This document shows positions 16,369-26,059 of a stretch of DNA of 64,000 nt, piece by piece; within the stretch, counting starts at the first letter, position 1; every line of letters begins with the position of its first letter. The DNA is from UBA6623 sp965238125 (lineage in GTDB: Bacteria; Acidobacteriota; Terriglobia; Bryobacterales; UBA6623), in NCBI GenBank assembly GCA_965238125.1, contig OZ250179.1, positions 558,001 through 622,000 of the forward strand, given 5' to 3'. The notes beneath the pieces are model-generated. The model saw nothing but the letters and a program-made list of their open reading frames with translations, searched no databases and had not been told where the DNA came from. The position numbers were made by a program, and so were the translations under genes.

Positions 16369-19158
16369 ATGGGTGAAATTAGCGTGGATCTGGCCTCAAA
16401 AGTCGATCAATTGTCATCTCCCGCCGAGCAGCCGGCGGGCTTGTCTTTCCGGCGACACTTTACCAAAGATCTCAAGCCCGGCCGGACGCCCTACGACGAT
16501 CTCGTATGGGAAAAGCGCACCGCCTCGATCGGCAACGAAAAAGGCGAGATCATCTTTGAGCGGGCCAACGTGGAAGTACCGCGCGATTGGTCCCAGACCG
16601 CGACCAACATCGTCGCCAGCAAGTACTTTCACGGCCGCGCCGGGACACCTGAGCGCGAAACGAGCCTGCGTCAGCTCGTCCATCGCGTCGTCGACACGAT
16701 CGCCGACTGGGGCGCGGCGGGCGGCTACTTCGCCGCACCCGACGACGTCGAAAACTTCCGCGATGAGTTGGCCCATTTGATGCTCAGCCAAAAGGCCAGC
16801 TTCAACTCGCCGGTCTGGTTCAACGTCGGCGTCAAGGAGGCGCGCGGTTACGGCTGGCATTACGACGAGGCTACCGGCAAGGTCAACAGCCTGGCCGAGG
16901 GCTCGCACCGGCCGCAATGCTCGGCCTGCTTCATCATCTCCGTCGACGACCGGATGGAATCGATCATGGACCTCGCCAAGACCGAGGGCATGCTCTTTAA
17001 GTGGGGTTCGGGCACCGGTTCCAACCTTTCGAGGATTCGCGAAGAGGACGCTGTTTTGGGCGGGGGCGGCAGGGCGTCGGGACCCGTGTCGTTCATGAAA
17101 GGTTTCGACGCCTTCGCCGGCGTCATCAAGTCGGGCGGCAAGACGCGCCGCGCCGCCAAGATGGTCATCCTCAACACCGACCACCCCGACATCAACAAGT
17201 TCATTTGGTGCAAGGCCAAGGAAGAAAAGAAGGCCTGGACGCTGATCGAAGCCGGCTACGACGCCTCCATCGACGGCGACGCCTACGGCTCGATCTTTTT
17301 CCAAAACGCGAACAACTCGGTGCGGGCAAGCGACGACTTCATGCTGGCCGCCGTTAACGATGAAGATTGGTGGACGAAGTCCGTCGTCACCAATCAGCCC
17401 AAGCAGCGCTACAAAGCCCGCGATCTGCTGCGGCAAATCTCCGAAGCCACGCACCAGTGCGGCGACCCGGGCATGCAGTTCGACACCACGATCAATCGTT
17501 GGCACCCTTGTAAGCGCACGGCGCGGATCAACGCTTCGAACCCTTGTTCGGAATACATGTTCCTCGACGATTCGGCCTGCAATCTGGCTTCGCTCAATCT
17601 GCGAAAGTTCCAAGCCGGCCAGGGGCAGTTTGACGTCGAGGGCTTCCGGCATGCCGTCGACACGTTGATCTTGGCGCAGGAAATCATCGTCGGCAGCGCG
17701 AGCTACCCGACGGAGAGAATCGCGGAGAATTCCTACAACTACCGGCCACTGGGGCTGGGCTTCGCCAATCTCGGCGCGCTGTTGATGTCGATGGGCGTCG
17801 CCTACGACAGCGACGAGGGCCGTTCGGTCGCCGGCGCGATCTCCGCCGTGATGTGCGGGCAAGCGTATTTGACCAGCGCCCGCATCGCCGGCACGACCGG
17901 TCCTTTCGCCGGATACTCCCACAATCGCGAACCCTTCCTCGAAGTCATTCGCATGCATCGCGACGCGGCGCGCGAGATCGACGGCGAGCAGATCGAAGCG
18001 CCGCTGCGGCAAGCCGCGATCGAATGCTGGGAAGACGCCTATAAGCTCGGTTCCCGCAACGGCTACCGCAACGCCCAAGTCACCGTCATCGCCCCGACCG
18101 GGACGATCGGTTTCATGATGGATTGCGACACCACCGGCGTCGAACCCGAACTAGCGCTGGTGAAGTACAAGAAGCTGGTCGGCGGCGGCGTCATCAAGAT
18201 CGTCAACAATACCGTCCCCGAGGCGCTGTTGAAGCTCGGCTACAACCCCAACTGCGGCAACGAAATCGTCAACCATATCGATTCGACTGCGACGATCGAG
18301 GGCGCTCCGCATATCAAGGACGAGCACCTGCCCGTCTTCGATTGCAGCTTCCGGCCGCAGAACGGCGAGCGCTCCATTCACTACATGGGACATGTGCGCA
18401 TGATGGGCGCGGTGCAGCCCTTCATCTCCGGGGCGATCTCGAAGACGATCAATATGCCCGAGGAGTCCACGGTCGAAGACATCACGGACGCCTATATCGA
18501 GTCATGGCGTTTGGGCCTCAAAGCCGTGGCCATCTACCGCGACGGTTCGAAACGCGCGCAGCCGCTCAGCACCGGCAAATCCGGCGACAAGAAGGAAAAC
18601 GCGGCAAGCGAGAAAATCGTCTATCGGCCGATGCGCCGCAAGCTGCCCGACGAGCGGCAGTCGGTCACGCACAAATTCTCGGTCGGCGGCCATGAAGGCT
18701 ACATCACCGTGGGCATGTACGACGACGGCACGCCCGGGGAGCTATTCATTCGCATGGCGAAGGAAGGCTCGACGATTTCCGGCTTGATGGATAGCTTTGC
18801 GACAGCCGTTTCGATGACGCTGCAATACGGCGTGCCGCTGCGGGTCTTGGTCGACAAGTTTCAGCACGTGCGCTTTGAGCCCAGCGGATGGACCGGCAAT
18901 ACCGACATCCCCTACGCCAAGTCGATCATGGACTACATCTTTCGCTGGCTGGGGGCGAAGTTCATCTCGCGGGACTATCGGGTATCGGAAGTGGGCGAGT
19001 CGCCCAACCTGAAACCGACCGAGCCGGAGCCGCAAAAAGAGCTGCCTTTCCAGGCCGCCATGGACGCGCCGATTTGCTCGGAATGCGGTTCGCTGATGAC
19101 CCGCAACGGCAGTTGTTACAAATGCGAAAACTGCGGCTCGACCTCTGGCTGCAGTTGA
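16369..19158 (+). CDS. nrdJ: class II (B12-dependent) ribonucleotide reductase
   Basis: 929-aa adenosylcobalamin-dependent reductase making deoxyribonucleotides from ribonucleotides. Motifs: RPQCSACFIISVDD (first active-site Cys), KWGSGTGSNLSRIR, RRAAKMVILNTDHPDI, NPCSEYMFLDDSACNLASLNL (given in parts: NPCSEYM, then SACNLASLNL), VTVIAPTGTIGFMMDCDTTG and the C-terminal zinc-ribbon-like tail with CSECGS, CYKCENCG and SGC, typical of long NrdJ proteins that carry the redox-active cysteines there. Ribosome binding site GGAGTGA precedes the ATG. The gene stands alone with its own promoter and terminator. cobT, for the lower ligand of B12, is also in this window. Codon use looks native. Confidence 0.97.
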   Translation: MGEISVDLASKVDQLSSPAEQPAGLSFRRHFTKDLKPGRTPYDDLVWEKRTASIGNEKGEIIFERANVEVPRDWSQTATNIVASKYFHGRAGTPERETSLRQLVHRVVDTIADWGAAGGYFAAPDDVENFRDELAHLMLSQKASFNSPVWFNVGVKEARGYGWHYDEATGKVNSLAEGSHRPQCSACFIISVDDRMESIMDLAKTEGMLFKWGSGTGSNLSRIREEDAVLGGGGRASGPVSFMKGFDAFAGVIKSGGKTRRAAKMVILNTDHPDINKFIWCKAKEEKKAWTLIEAGYDASIDGDAYGSIFFQNANNSVRASDDFMLAAVNDEDWWTKSVVTNQPKQRYKARDLLRQISEATHQCGDPGMQFDTTINRWHPCKRTARINASNPCSEYMFLDDSACNLASLNLRKFQAGQGQFDVEGFRHAVDTLILAQEIIVGSASYPTERIAENSYNYRPLGLGFANLGALLMSMGVAYDSDEGRSVAGAISAVMCGQAYLTSARIAGTTGPFAGYSHNREPFLEVIRMHRDAAREIDGEQIEAPLRQAAIECWEDAYKLGSRNGYRNAQVTVIAPTGTIGFMMDCDTTGVEPELALVKYKKLVGGGVIKIVNNTVPEALLKLGYNPNCGNEIVNHIDSTATIEGAPHIKDEHLPVFDCSFRPQNGERSIHYMGHVRMMGAVQPFISGAISKTINMPEESTVEDITDAYIESWRLGLKAVAIYRDGSKRAQPLSTGKSGDKKENAASEKIVYRPMRRKLPDERQSVTHKFSVGGHEGYITVGMYDDGTPGELFIRMAKEGSTISGLMDSFATAVSMTLQYGVPLRVLVDKFQHVRFEPSGWTGNTDIPYAKSIMDYIFRWLGAKFISRDYRVSEVGESPNLKPTEPEPQKELPFQAAMDAPICSECGSLMTRNGSCYKCENCGSTSGCS

Positions 19159-19212
19159 GTCGAAAGGCATGCAGTCGTTCCTTGAGTAGTTCGTTCCCTC
19201 CTAGCCGAGAAA

Positions 19213-19248
19213 GCGGGGGTTTCGGGAAACCGATCCCCCGCCTTTTTT
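19213..19248 (+). terminator. Rho-independent terminator of nrdJ
   Basis: GCGGGGG / CCCCCGC stem with a 15-nt loop followed by CTTTTTT, about 55 nt after the nrdJ stop. Confidence 0.9.
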
Positions 19249-19254
19249 ATCCCC

Positions 19255-19510
19255 AAACCGAGCCGCGACCGTCAGGAAGCGGTATGTGATGAGGCGGTCA
19301 GCCCAGCGGAAGGTGACGGACCGAGGTATGTTCCGGGAGGCGGCCGTGTATTCCTCTTTCCGGTCGGTTGTGCTGGAAGGCAGGCCTAGTATAGCCGCGT
19401 GAACCTGACCTTTGATGCGTGTCGTCCTCGGGTGTTTGTGGGTCCATCCACTTTGCTTGGGGTTGTGGGGTCTCATCGCATACCGCTTCCTGACGGTCGC
19501 GGCTCGGTTT
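19255..19510. repeat. 39-bp inverted repeat pair around a 178-bp core
   Basis: The arms at 19255-19293 and 19472-19510 are reverse complements with a single mismatch. Their core is AAACCGAGCCGCGACCGTCA plus GGAAGCGGTATG. The enclosed 178 bp has no recognisable gene, though the minus strand is open. The arms resemble a motif dispersed in Acidobacteriota-type genomes. It fills the space between the nrdJ terminator and the end of the GH127 gene. Confidence 0.85.
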
Positions 19511-19537
19511 GGTGAAGTTTCCATTGGTTTGCATTCC

Positions 19538-21595
19538 CTACAAAACTGTATCCAGCCAAACTGTCATCTTGCCAACCCCGCGGTTGCCCCAAAGCGCGTA
19601 GGGCACAGCTCGAATCTGAACTTCCTCTCCCGCCTCGCCCCCGCGGGCGCGGTATAACGCTCCGCCCCATGACTTGGTATCGCGCGCAAGCCCTTTCGCC
19701 GTGATCACTTGAATCCCGGTGAGCAGATCCGCCTCAAAGCTTTCGCTCAGTTGGGCGTCCGCCGGCAGAACGATACGGTCGATATCCACCTCGTGGTCGA
19801 CTTGTTCCAGAACATAGACGAGCGGGCCGCGCCGCAAAGCCACCTTACCGCGATTGGTAACGACGTTCGGATGCGCCTCGATTCGCTCGATCTCCATCGG
19901 CAGCGAAAGTTCAATCACGTCGCCCGGATTCCATTCCCGTTCAATGTGCAGGTAGCCCTTCGTTTGCGTCGCCTTCACCGCCTGCCCGTTCAAGCGCAGC
20001 GAATAACTCTCGGCCCAGCCTGGAATGCGCAGATGCACGGCAAAGCTGAGCGGCTCGCTCAACTCCGGCTCCAATCGGACGTCGCCCTTCCACGGGTATT
20101 CCGTCGCCAGCCGAAACGACACGTCCTTGCCGTGAATCGTCGTCTTGGCCGTGCTCCCGATGTAGAGGTTGACCCATAGGTCATCCTTCCCCTGGCTGTA
20201 AATCAACTCGCCCAAACGCGGAAACGTACGCACGATCGTTGACGGGCAGCAGGGAACCGAAAACCAGGGGCTGCGCTTGAAGCGGCCTTCGGTCTGCATC
20301 GGATTGGCATAACAGAACGTGTTCCCCTCAAGCGAAACGCCTCCCAAGAAACTGTTGTAGAGCGCCAACTCGGCCACATCGCTGTAGCGTCCGTCGCCGC
20401 TGAGTTTCAACATGCGATAGTTCCACAACGCCATCCCCACCGTGGCGCAGGTTTCCTGGTACGCGGACCGGTTGGGCAAATCGTAATCCTTATCAAACCC
20501 CTCGTTGTGGGCCGAGGGGCCGATCCCTCCCGTGACGTACATACGCCGGAAAGTCACGTTGTCGTGCAGTTTCAGCAGGGCGTCCATCAGACCTTGATCG
20601 CCCGTCTCATGGACGATGTCGGCCATCGCCGAGTAAAGATAGGTCGCCCGCACGGCGTGCCCAACAGCTTCGGTTTGCTCGCGGACCGGCAAATGGTCCT
20701 GGGCATAGCTGGTATCGAATTTCCGCGGATTGCGCCGATACAAACGATCGTGCAGCCCCCTTACCGGAACGACCCTTCCCAGGAAATTCTCCGTCTTGGT
20801 CGACGACAACTGCTTGTACTCCGCCTCGAAGACCGAGGGCTTTTGGCCGCGCCCGTTAAGAAAATATTCCGCCAAGCGCAGATAACGTTCCTCGCCGGTG
20901 ACGCGGTAAAGATCGATCAGCCCCAGCTCGATCTCCTCGTGCCCCGGAATCCCGTTTCGCTTGTCCGGGCCGAAGACCGAGTCAATGTTGTCGGCCAGTT
21001 TCGTCGCGACATCCAAAAACGTGCGCTTACCCGTTGCCCTGAAGTGCGCCGCGGCGCCTTCGAACATGTGTCCGGCCGAATACATCTCGTGATAGAACCC
21101 CAAGTTCCTCCACCGCTTCCGAGGCGTGACCAACTGGACATGCGTGTTGATGTAGCCGTCGGGTTGCTGCGCGGCGGCGATCTTCACGATGACCTCGTCG
21201 ACCTGGGCTTCGAGCGCGGGGTCACGGTCAAGCCCCAGATGCAGCGAAGCGCCTTGCAGCCACTTGTAGACGTCGGAGTCCGCCCAATAGGGCTCGCTGA
21301 ACTCGCCCTTGGCCTTGCCGGCGGCGATGTCGAAATTGGCGATCGCGCCTTGTTCCTCGAGTTGCCCCAGCGTGTGCGCGACCGTGCGAGTGCGGTTGAT
21401 TTCGATCCGCGGCGTCCAGAAAGCGTCGTCGATCGTGACATCGGTAAGCGGCAATTCCTTCAGCCGAACCGCTTCATCCGCCCCCGGGGGCGTCCACTTG
21501 AGTTGTTGCGGTTCGGTGCCGCAGCCCAACAGCAACAAGCCGGCAAAGCAGCTCGCGGCAATCACTTCCAACCGAGTCTTGCAATACGTCAACAT
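19538..21595 (-). CDS. GH127 (beta-L-arabinofuranosidase-like) lipoprotein
   Basis: 685-aa glycoside hydrolase family 127 (formerly DUF1680). A lipoprotein signal peptide ends in the lipobox LLLGC (Cys25), so the enzyme is anchored outside the cytoplasmic membrane. The (alpha/alpha)6 domain shows FYHEMYSAGHMFEGA and YVTGGIGPSAHNEGF. The zinc/catalytic residues of the family are present: the E-T-C motif in YQETCATVGMALWNYR and the double Cys in SVPCCPSTIVR. C-terminal beta domains follow (LRIPGWAESYSLRLNG). Substrate is probably an arabinofuranoside from plant or bacterial polysaccharide; GH127 members vary. No transporter or partner enzyme is adjacent. Confidence 0.92.
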   Translation of the reverse strand: MLTYCKTRLEVIAASCFAGLLLLGCGTEPQQLKWTPPGADEAVRLKELPLTDVTIDDAFWTPRIEINRTRTVAHTLGQLEEQGAIANFDIAAGKAKGEFSEPYWADSDVYKWLQGASLHLGLDRDPALEAQVDEVIVKIAAAQQPDGYINTHVQLVTPRKRWRNLGFYHEMYSAGHMFEGAAAHFRATGKRTFLDVATKLADNIDSVFGPDKRNGIPGHEEIELGLIDLYRVTGEERYLRLAEYFLNGRGQKPSVFEAEYKQLSSTKTENFLGRVVPVRGLHDRLYRRNPRKFDTSYAQDHLPVREQTEAVGHAVRATYLYSAMADIVHETGDQGLMDALLKLHDNVTFRRMYVTGGIGPSAHNEGFDKDYDLPNRSAYQETCATVGMALWNYRMLKLSGDGRYSDVAELALYNSFLGGVSLEGNTFCYANPMQTEGRFKRSPWFSVPCCPSTIVRTFPRLGELIYSQGKDDLWVNLYIGSTAKTTIHGKDVSFRLATEYPWKGDVRLEPELSEPLSFAVHLRIPGWAESYSLRLNGQAVKATQTKGYLHIEREWNPGDVIELSLPMEIERIEAHPNVVTNRGKVALRRGPLVYVLEQVDHEVDIDRIVLPADAQLSESFEADLLTGIQVITAKGLARDTKSWGGALYRARGGEAGEEVQIRAVPYALWGNRGVGKMTVWLDTVL

Positions 21596-21646
21596 CGTGA
21601 AAACCTCCTCGAGAAACCGCGCCCCGCGGCGCCAATCGCTTGGTTC

Positions 21647-22117
21647 TTATTCGTACTGACCAGAGGCGTCAGCCCGCGTGCCGAGAGCGGCTCCGACCCG
21701 CGCCAGTCGCCACCAAGCCAGCACCGTGCCCAGCAGGCCCGCCAGTCCCACCGCCGCGAACAGGCCAAAGGTAATGAAGGCGTCCCCCAGCCCATAGGGG
21801 CTCGTCGAAGCGGCGGACCCGGCAAACAGCAGAGTCAGCAGGCACCCCACCACCAAAAGAAACCGCCTCGAAAGCTTGCCCAGCGAGTCCGCGACACGCG
21901 CCGTCAAATAGAGCATGATGCCCAGGCACAAGTAGGCAAAGGGCAGTAAGGCCAACAACATGGCGGCCGCGCGCCGAGGGGTGTCGTCGGTGGAGTCCGC
22001 GTCGGGGAAGGACACCTCGATTAGACAAACCGCCGCCGCCAAGGCAGCCGCTGGCAACGGAGCAAGCGCCGAGGCAAGAACGAAACGCGGCTTCCCTTCC
22101 GAGGACACGAATACCAA
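21647..22117 (-). CDS. small four-helix membrane protein, unknown
   Basis: 156 aa with about four hydrophobic segments (AALAAAVCLIEVSF, AMLLALLPFAYLCLGIML, FLLVVGCLLTLLFAGSA and ITFGLFAAVGLAGLLGTVLA). No family recognised. It lies 50 nt upstream of GH127 on the same strand and may share its transcript. A GTG or other start near the same place is possible. Confidence 0.55.
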   Translation of the reverse strand: MVFVSSEGKPRFVLASALAPLPAAALAAAVCLIEVSFPDADSTDDTPRRAAAMLLALLPFAYLCLGIMLYLTARVADSLGKLSRRFLLVVGCLLTLLFAGSAASTSPYGLGDAFITFGLFAAVGLAGLLGTVLAWWRLARVGAALGTRADASGQYE

Positions 22118-22254
22118 TTATCGGCCATCCGTCTCCCCAACATCGCAAGCGCCTCCAGGCGCCGCGGTCAATCGCGAAGTCGACCCGGTCCCGCGGGTTG
22201 GTCTGTCGTGGTTTTGCTACATAGGTGCGCGAGTTCTACTCGCAACGCGAAATG

Positions 22255-22354
22255 AGCCCTATTCACAGGGCTTGGCTCTTCTGTTTAGGCCGCTCGTTTC
22301 ACGGCCGGCTCTCACCCGTCAACGGCAATCAGGTTCAGCCCGTTTCAACGGGCT
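22255..22354. repeat. cluster of short palindromes
   Basis: Three closely spaced hairpins: AGCCCT-attcac-AGGGCT (22255-22272), GGCCG/CGGCC (22289-22306) and the 18-nt AGCCCGTTTCAACGGGCT (22337-22354). They lie in the 345-bp divergent gap between the membrane protein and the PQQ-type propeller gene; no gene is seen there. Confidence 0.7.
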
Positions 22355-22462
22355 TCCAACTCTGTCCGTTCGACCCGCTCGCGCGGCTCCCCACCCGCGG
22401 AGCCTGCCGGCGTTTGACACATTCACCACCGTCCGACCCTCCCCCCGCGTAACGAAGCACCC

Positions 22463-23983
22463 ATGAATCCGACCGGCCAATTGCCGCCGCTCCCCCCGCC
22501 GGGGCACAATACATCTATGCGTCCTTGGTATCAAAACACAGCGCTCCTGGTCCTGCTCTGCTTGCTGGTTCCGCCCGTCGGCTTGGTCTTGCTCTGGTTG
22601 CAGCCCGAGATGCGAGTCTTCCGCAAGGTCTACGTATCGGTCGGTCTGTTGATCCTCACCGTGGTTCACCTATTCGCGTTCCATGGGTTGCGCGTCGAGA
22701 TGGCTGGCAGCAGTACCTCGCTGATCTTTCGGTTCCACGATCCCGAGGATCACTACAGCGAAATCGAAGCAGCCCGTGCCGGCGAGGGCGACGTCGTGCA
22801 AGCCGCAACCCTGTCAGGTTCGACCTACTGGACCGATTACCGCGGTCCGGACCGCGACGGCCTTTACGACCAACAACCGATTCGCACGAACTGGGAAAGC
22901 GGCCGTTTGCCCGAGCTGTGGCGACAGAAAATCGGTGGCGGCTACGCCTCAATGGTCGTGGCGCAAGGGCGCATCTACACCATCGAGCAGCGCCGCGATC
23001 GCGAAGTGGTGGCCTGCTACGACTTGGGGACCGGCGCTGAGATCTGGTCCCACGGTTGGAATGCGCGGTTCCAAGAGGGCATGGGCGGCGAGGGTCCCCG
23101 CGCCACGCCGACTTGGCACGAAGGAAAGATCTACGCCCTGGGCGCGACCGGAGAGTTGCAGGTCCTCGATGCGCAAACAGGCAAGCCGCTATGGAACATC
23201 AACATCCTCGCCGATAACGGCGCGCCCAATCTGACCTGGGCCATGTCGGCTTCGCCATTGATTGTCGACGACAAGGTCATCACGCTCCCCGGCGGCCCCG
23301 GCGGCCGCTCCGTTGTCGCCTACCACAAGGACACCGGAGAGTCGATCTGGAAGTCTCTCGACGACAACCAAGCCTACACGGCGCCGATGATCGCGACGGT
23401 GGCGGGAAAACGGCAACTGCTTGTCGTCAGCGGTAAGCGACTCATGGGGCTCGAGGTCGAGGATGGTTCGCTGCTGTGGGAGTACCCCTGGCAGACCTCC
23501 TACGACGCCAACTGTGCGCAACCGATCATTGTCGACGAAGAGCACGTTTTCATCTCCGCCGGTTACGGCCACGGCTCGGCGCTGATCAACGTAACCGCCG
23601 AGGACAACGGTTTCCGTGTCGAGGAAATCTGGTCCAACAATCGGATGAAAAACAAGTTCAACGCGCCCGTGCTCCACGACGGCCACGTCTACGGTTTGGA
23701 CGAAGGCATTCTGCAAGCAATCGATGTTCGGACCGGCGCGCAGAAATGGAAAGGCGGCCGCTACGGCTACGGGCAAGTCCTGTTGGCCGACGGGCACTTG
23801 ATCGTGCTGACGGAGAAGGGCGAAGTAGCCCTGGTCAAGGCAACGCCGGAGGGCCATCAAGAGTTGGCGAAGTTCTCGGCGATCCAGGGCAAGACCTGGA
23901 ACAACCCGGCCATCGCCGACGGCAAGCTGATCGTCCGCAACCAAACCGAAATGGCCTGCTACGACCTGTCGACCGGCCCGTGA
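22463..23983 (+). CDS. membrane-anchored PQQ-like beta-propeller protein
   Basis: 506 aa. Two N-terminal membrane helices (about 26-46 and 53-71: ALLVLLCLLVPPVGLVLLWL and VYVSVGLLILTVVHLFAF) are followed by a propeller of PQQ/pyrrolo-quinoline-type repeats with the usual blade ends such as VVACYDLGTGAEIWSHGW, LQVLDAQTGKPLWNINI, VVAYHKDTGESIWKSL and LQAIDVRTGAQKWKG. The region before the propeller contains YWTDYRGPDRDGLYD, typical of these outer-face proteins in Acidobacteriota and Planctomycetota. No catalytic dehydrogenase residues are apparent, so a binding or scaffold role is likelier than alcohol oxidation. A second ATG 54 nt downstream (22517) would give a shorter N-terminus. Confidence 0.85.
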   Translation: MNPTGQLPPLPPPGHNTSMRPWYQNTALLVLLCLLVPPVGLVLLWLQPEMRVFRKVYVSVGLLILTVVHLFAFHGLRVEMAGSSTSLIFRFHDPEDHYSEIEAARAGEGDVVQAATLSGSTYWTDYRGPDRDGLYDQQPIRTNWESGRLPELWRQKIGGGYASMVVAQGRIYTIEQRRDREVVACYDLGTGAEIWSHGWNARFQEGMGGEGPRATPTWHEGKIYALGATGELQVLDAQTGKPLWNINILADNGAPNLTWAMSASPLIVDDKVITLPGGPGGRSVVAYHKDTGESIWKSLDDNQAYTAPMIATVAGKRQLLVVSGKRLMGLEVEDGSLLWEYPWQTSYDANCAQPIIVDEEHVFISAGYGHGSALINVTAEDNGFRVEEIWSNNRMKNKFNAPVLHDGHVYGLDEGILQAIDVRTGAQKWKGGRYGYGQVLLADGHLIVLTEKGEVALVKATPEGHQELAKFSAIQGKTWNNPAIADGKLIVRNQTEMACYDLSTGP

Positions 23984-24046
23984 GTAGGGCAACCGAGCCG
24001 TGCGCTGAAAAGTAGCCCCGCGGCCGCCTCGACCATCGCATTCACC

Positions 24047-25771
24047 GTGGACAACAAGAAAATCGCCGCCATTCTCGAGGAAACCGCCGACCTGATGGAG
24101 ATCGCCGGAGCCGACGGGTTTCGCATCCGAAGCTACCGCAATGCCGCCCAGGTCATCGACAGCTTCCCCGAACCCCTTGTCGCCATCCTGAACGACCCTG
24201 ACCGCAAGGTCACCGACATCAAGGGCATCGGCAAGGGCATCGCCTCGGCTCTCGAGGAACTCGTCGAGCGAGGCAGCTTTGCCCGCCGTGACGAGATGCT
24301 CGAGAAGTATCCGCCGACCGCGCTCGAGCTGTTGAAGATCAGCGGCCTCGGCCCGAAAAGCATCGCCGCCATCTACCGCCATTTCCGGGTCTCGACGATC
24401 GACGGGCTGGAACAGCTTTGCCGCGATGAAAAACTGCGTGCCCTGCCCCGCATGGGCGAGAAATTCGAGCAGAAAATCTTGCGCGGCATCGAAAGCTATA
24501 AGCGCGGCGCCGGGCGATTCCTCATCAACTTCGCCGACCGCACGGCCGCCGAGATGATCGAGTACCTGGGCGCTGGCGAAGGGATAGACGAAATTACGTA
24601 CGCCGGTAGCTTACGGCGCGGCAAGGAAACCATCGGCGACATCGACTTGCTGGTTGCGGGCCCGAAAGCCGTCGACGCGCTCGACCGCTTCGTCGACCAT
24701 CCCGGGGTCGACGAAGTGCTCGCTCACGGCGATACCAAGGCAAGCGCCACGGTTGGTCGCGAAGGCCTGCAAATTGATGTCCGGGCGCTCGACACCGACA
24801 GCTACGGGGCGGCGCTCCAATATTTCACCGGCGGCAAGGAGCACAACGTCGCCCTGCGCGACCGCGCCGTGCGCATGGGACTGCGCCTCAACGAATACGG
24901 CCTCTATCGCAATGACGACGGCTCGAAGATCGCCGGCCGCGATGAAGCCGGCATTTACGAAGCTTTGGGGTTGCCCTGGATTCCGCCCGAGCTGCGCGAA
25001 AACACCGGAGAAATCGAGGCCGCGCTCGAAGACGCCTTGCCGAATCTCATCGAGCCCGAGCAAATCGTCGCCGATCTCCACATGCACACCACCGAGACCG
25101 ACGGGCATTTCTCAATGAACGAAATGGCCGAGGCGGCGCGGGCAAAAGGCTATCGCTATATCGCGATCACCGATCACTCGAAAGCGCTGGCGATGGCGAA
25201 CGGTCTCGACGAGAAGCGCCTGTTGGGCCAGATCGAGCAGGTTCGGGAAACGTCCCAGCAGTGGCAGGATTTCACCATCCTCAGCGGCTGCGAGGTCGAT
25301 ATCCTCCGAGACGGCCGGCTCGATATCGACGACGAAGTCTTGGCTCAACTCGATGTCGTGATCGCCAGCGTGCACAGCCACATGAATCTGGAAGCCGCCG
25401 AGATGACCGACCGGCTCCTGCGCGTCCTGGAGAACCCCTACGTCAAGATCCTGGGGCACCCGACCGGCCGTTTGTTGCTGCGCCGCGACCCCTATACCTA
25501 CGACTTCGAGCGCGTCGTTGCCGAGACGGGCAGGCGCGGCATTCGCATGGAAATCAATGCCAGTCCGGAAAGACTCGATCTCGGCGCCACGCAGCTACGG
25601 GCTGCCAAGGCCAAGGGCGTCAAGTTCGTCATCTCCACCGACGCCCACCACACGCGTCATTTCGACAATATGAAATACGGCGTGCTGACCGCCCGCCGCG
25701 GCTGGCTCACCGCCGCCGACGTGCTGAACACGCTGCCGGCGGAAGAATTTCGAAAGGCACTGACGTGCTGA
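24047..25771 (+). CDS. polX: DNA polymerase/3'-5' exonuclease PolX
   Basis: 574-aa PolX, a repair polymerase with a PHP nuclease domain. N-terminal helix-hairpin-helix region (TDIKGIGKGIASALEELV and ISGLGPKSIAAIY), then the Pol X nucleotidyltransferase core with YAGSLRRGKETIGDIDLLV carrying the D-x-D metal pair, a thumb region, and from about residue 340 the PHP domain (DLHMHTTETDGHFS, AITDHSKAL, ASVHSHMN, ILGHPTGR, ISTDAHH). The start is GTG. It sits directly left of the tRNA-Gly integrative element, whose left attachment fragment begins 170 nt after its stop. Confidence 0.95.
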   Translation: MDNKKIAAILEETADLMEIAGADGFRIRSYRNAAQVIDSFPEPLVAILNDPDRKVTDIKGIGKGIASALEELVERGSFARRDEMLEKYPPTALELLKISGLGPKSIAAIYRHFRVSTIDGLEQLCRDEKLRALPRMGEKFEQKILRGIESYKRGAGRFLINFADRTAAEMIEYLGAGEGIDEITYAGSLRRGKETIGDIDLLVAGPKAVDALDRFVDHPGVDEVLAHGDTKASATVGREGLQIDVRALDTDSYGAALQYFTGGKEHNVALRDRAVRMGLRLNEYGLYRNDDGSKIAGRDEAGIYEALGLPWIPPELRENTGEIEAALEDALPNLIEPEQIVADLHMHTTETDGHFSMNEMAEAARAKGYRYIAITDHSKALAMANGLDEKRLLGQIEQVRETSQQWQDFTILSGCEVDILRDGRLDIDDEVLAQLDVVIASVHSHMNLEAAEMTDRLLRVLENPYVKILGHPTGRLLLRRDPYTYDFERVVAETGRRGIRMEINASPERLDLGATQLRAAKAKGVKFVISTDAHHTRHFDNMKYGVLTARRGWLTAADVLNTLPAEEFRKALTC

Positions 25772-25940
25772 GGCGCCCCGGGCAGTGCCTGCACTTGTCG
25801 AGAGACGGCGTGCCGGCGGCGGCCGGTTGGAAGGCGGCTGAGAGATCTTGCGCGATTTTAAGTAGTAAAGGCCGTCGGGGAAGGCGGGTTGCAGGCCGAG
25901 CGACGATTTGGGAATCTGATCTTGCTGACTCGTTAAAACA

Positions 25941-25989
25941 TGGAGCGGGAGACGGGGATTGAACCCGCGACAGCTTGGGAAGCTGACGT
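25941..25989 (-). repeat. left attachment site: 3' fragment of tRNA-Gly
   Basis: 31 bases (25941-25971) are identical to the CCA/acceptor/T-arm end of the tRNA-Gly at 39538. After a 4-base deletion, 18 more bases match the anticodon arm. In the intact tRNA this is the 3' part, exactly what an integrase leaves at the far end of an element inserted in a tRNA 3' end. The deletion must postdate integration or reflect a variant attachment core. Confidence 0.85.
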
Positions 25990-26059
25990 GTTCACTATAT
26001 CCCCCCTGTAGAATCAATCACTTGCAACCCTCTACTGGGCAAACACTGGGCAAAACTCG

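Noticed and set aside
16414..18078. 554-aa minus-strand frame opposite nrdJ
   Set aside because: nrdJ is unambiguous on the plus strand; the opposite frame has no recognisable motif or start signal.
20507..21949. 480-aa plus-strand frame opposite GH127
   Set aside because: Shadow of the GH127 and membrane-protein genes; composition is that of reversed coding sequence.
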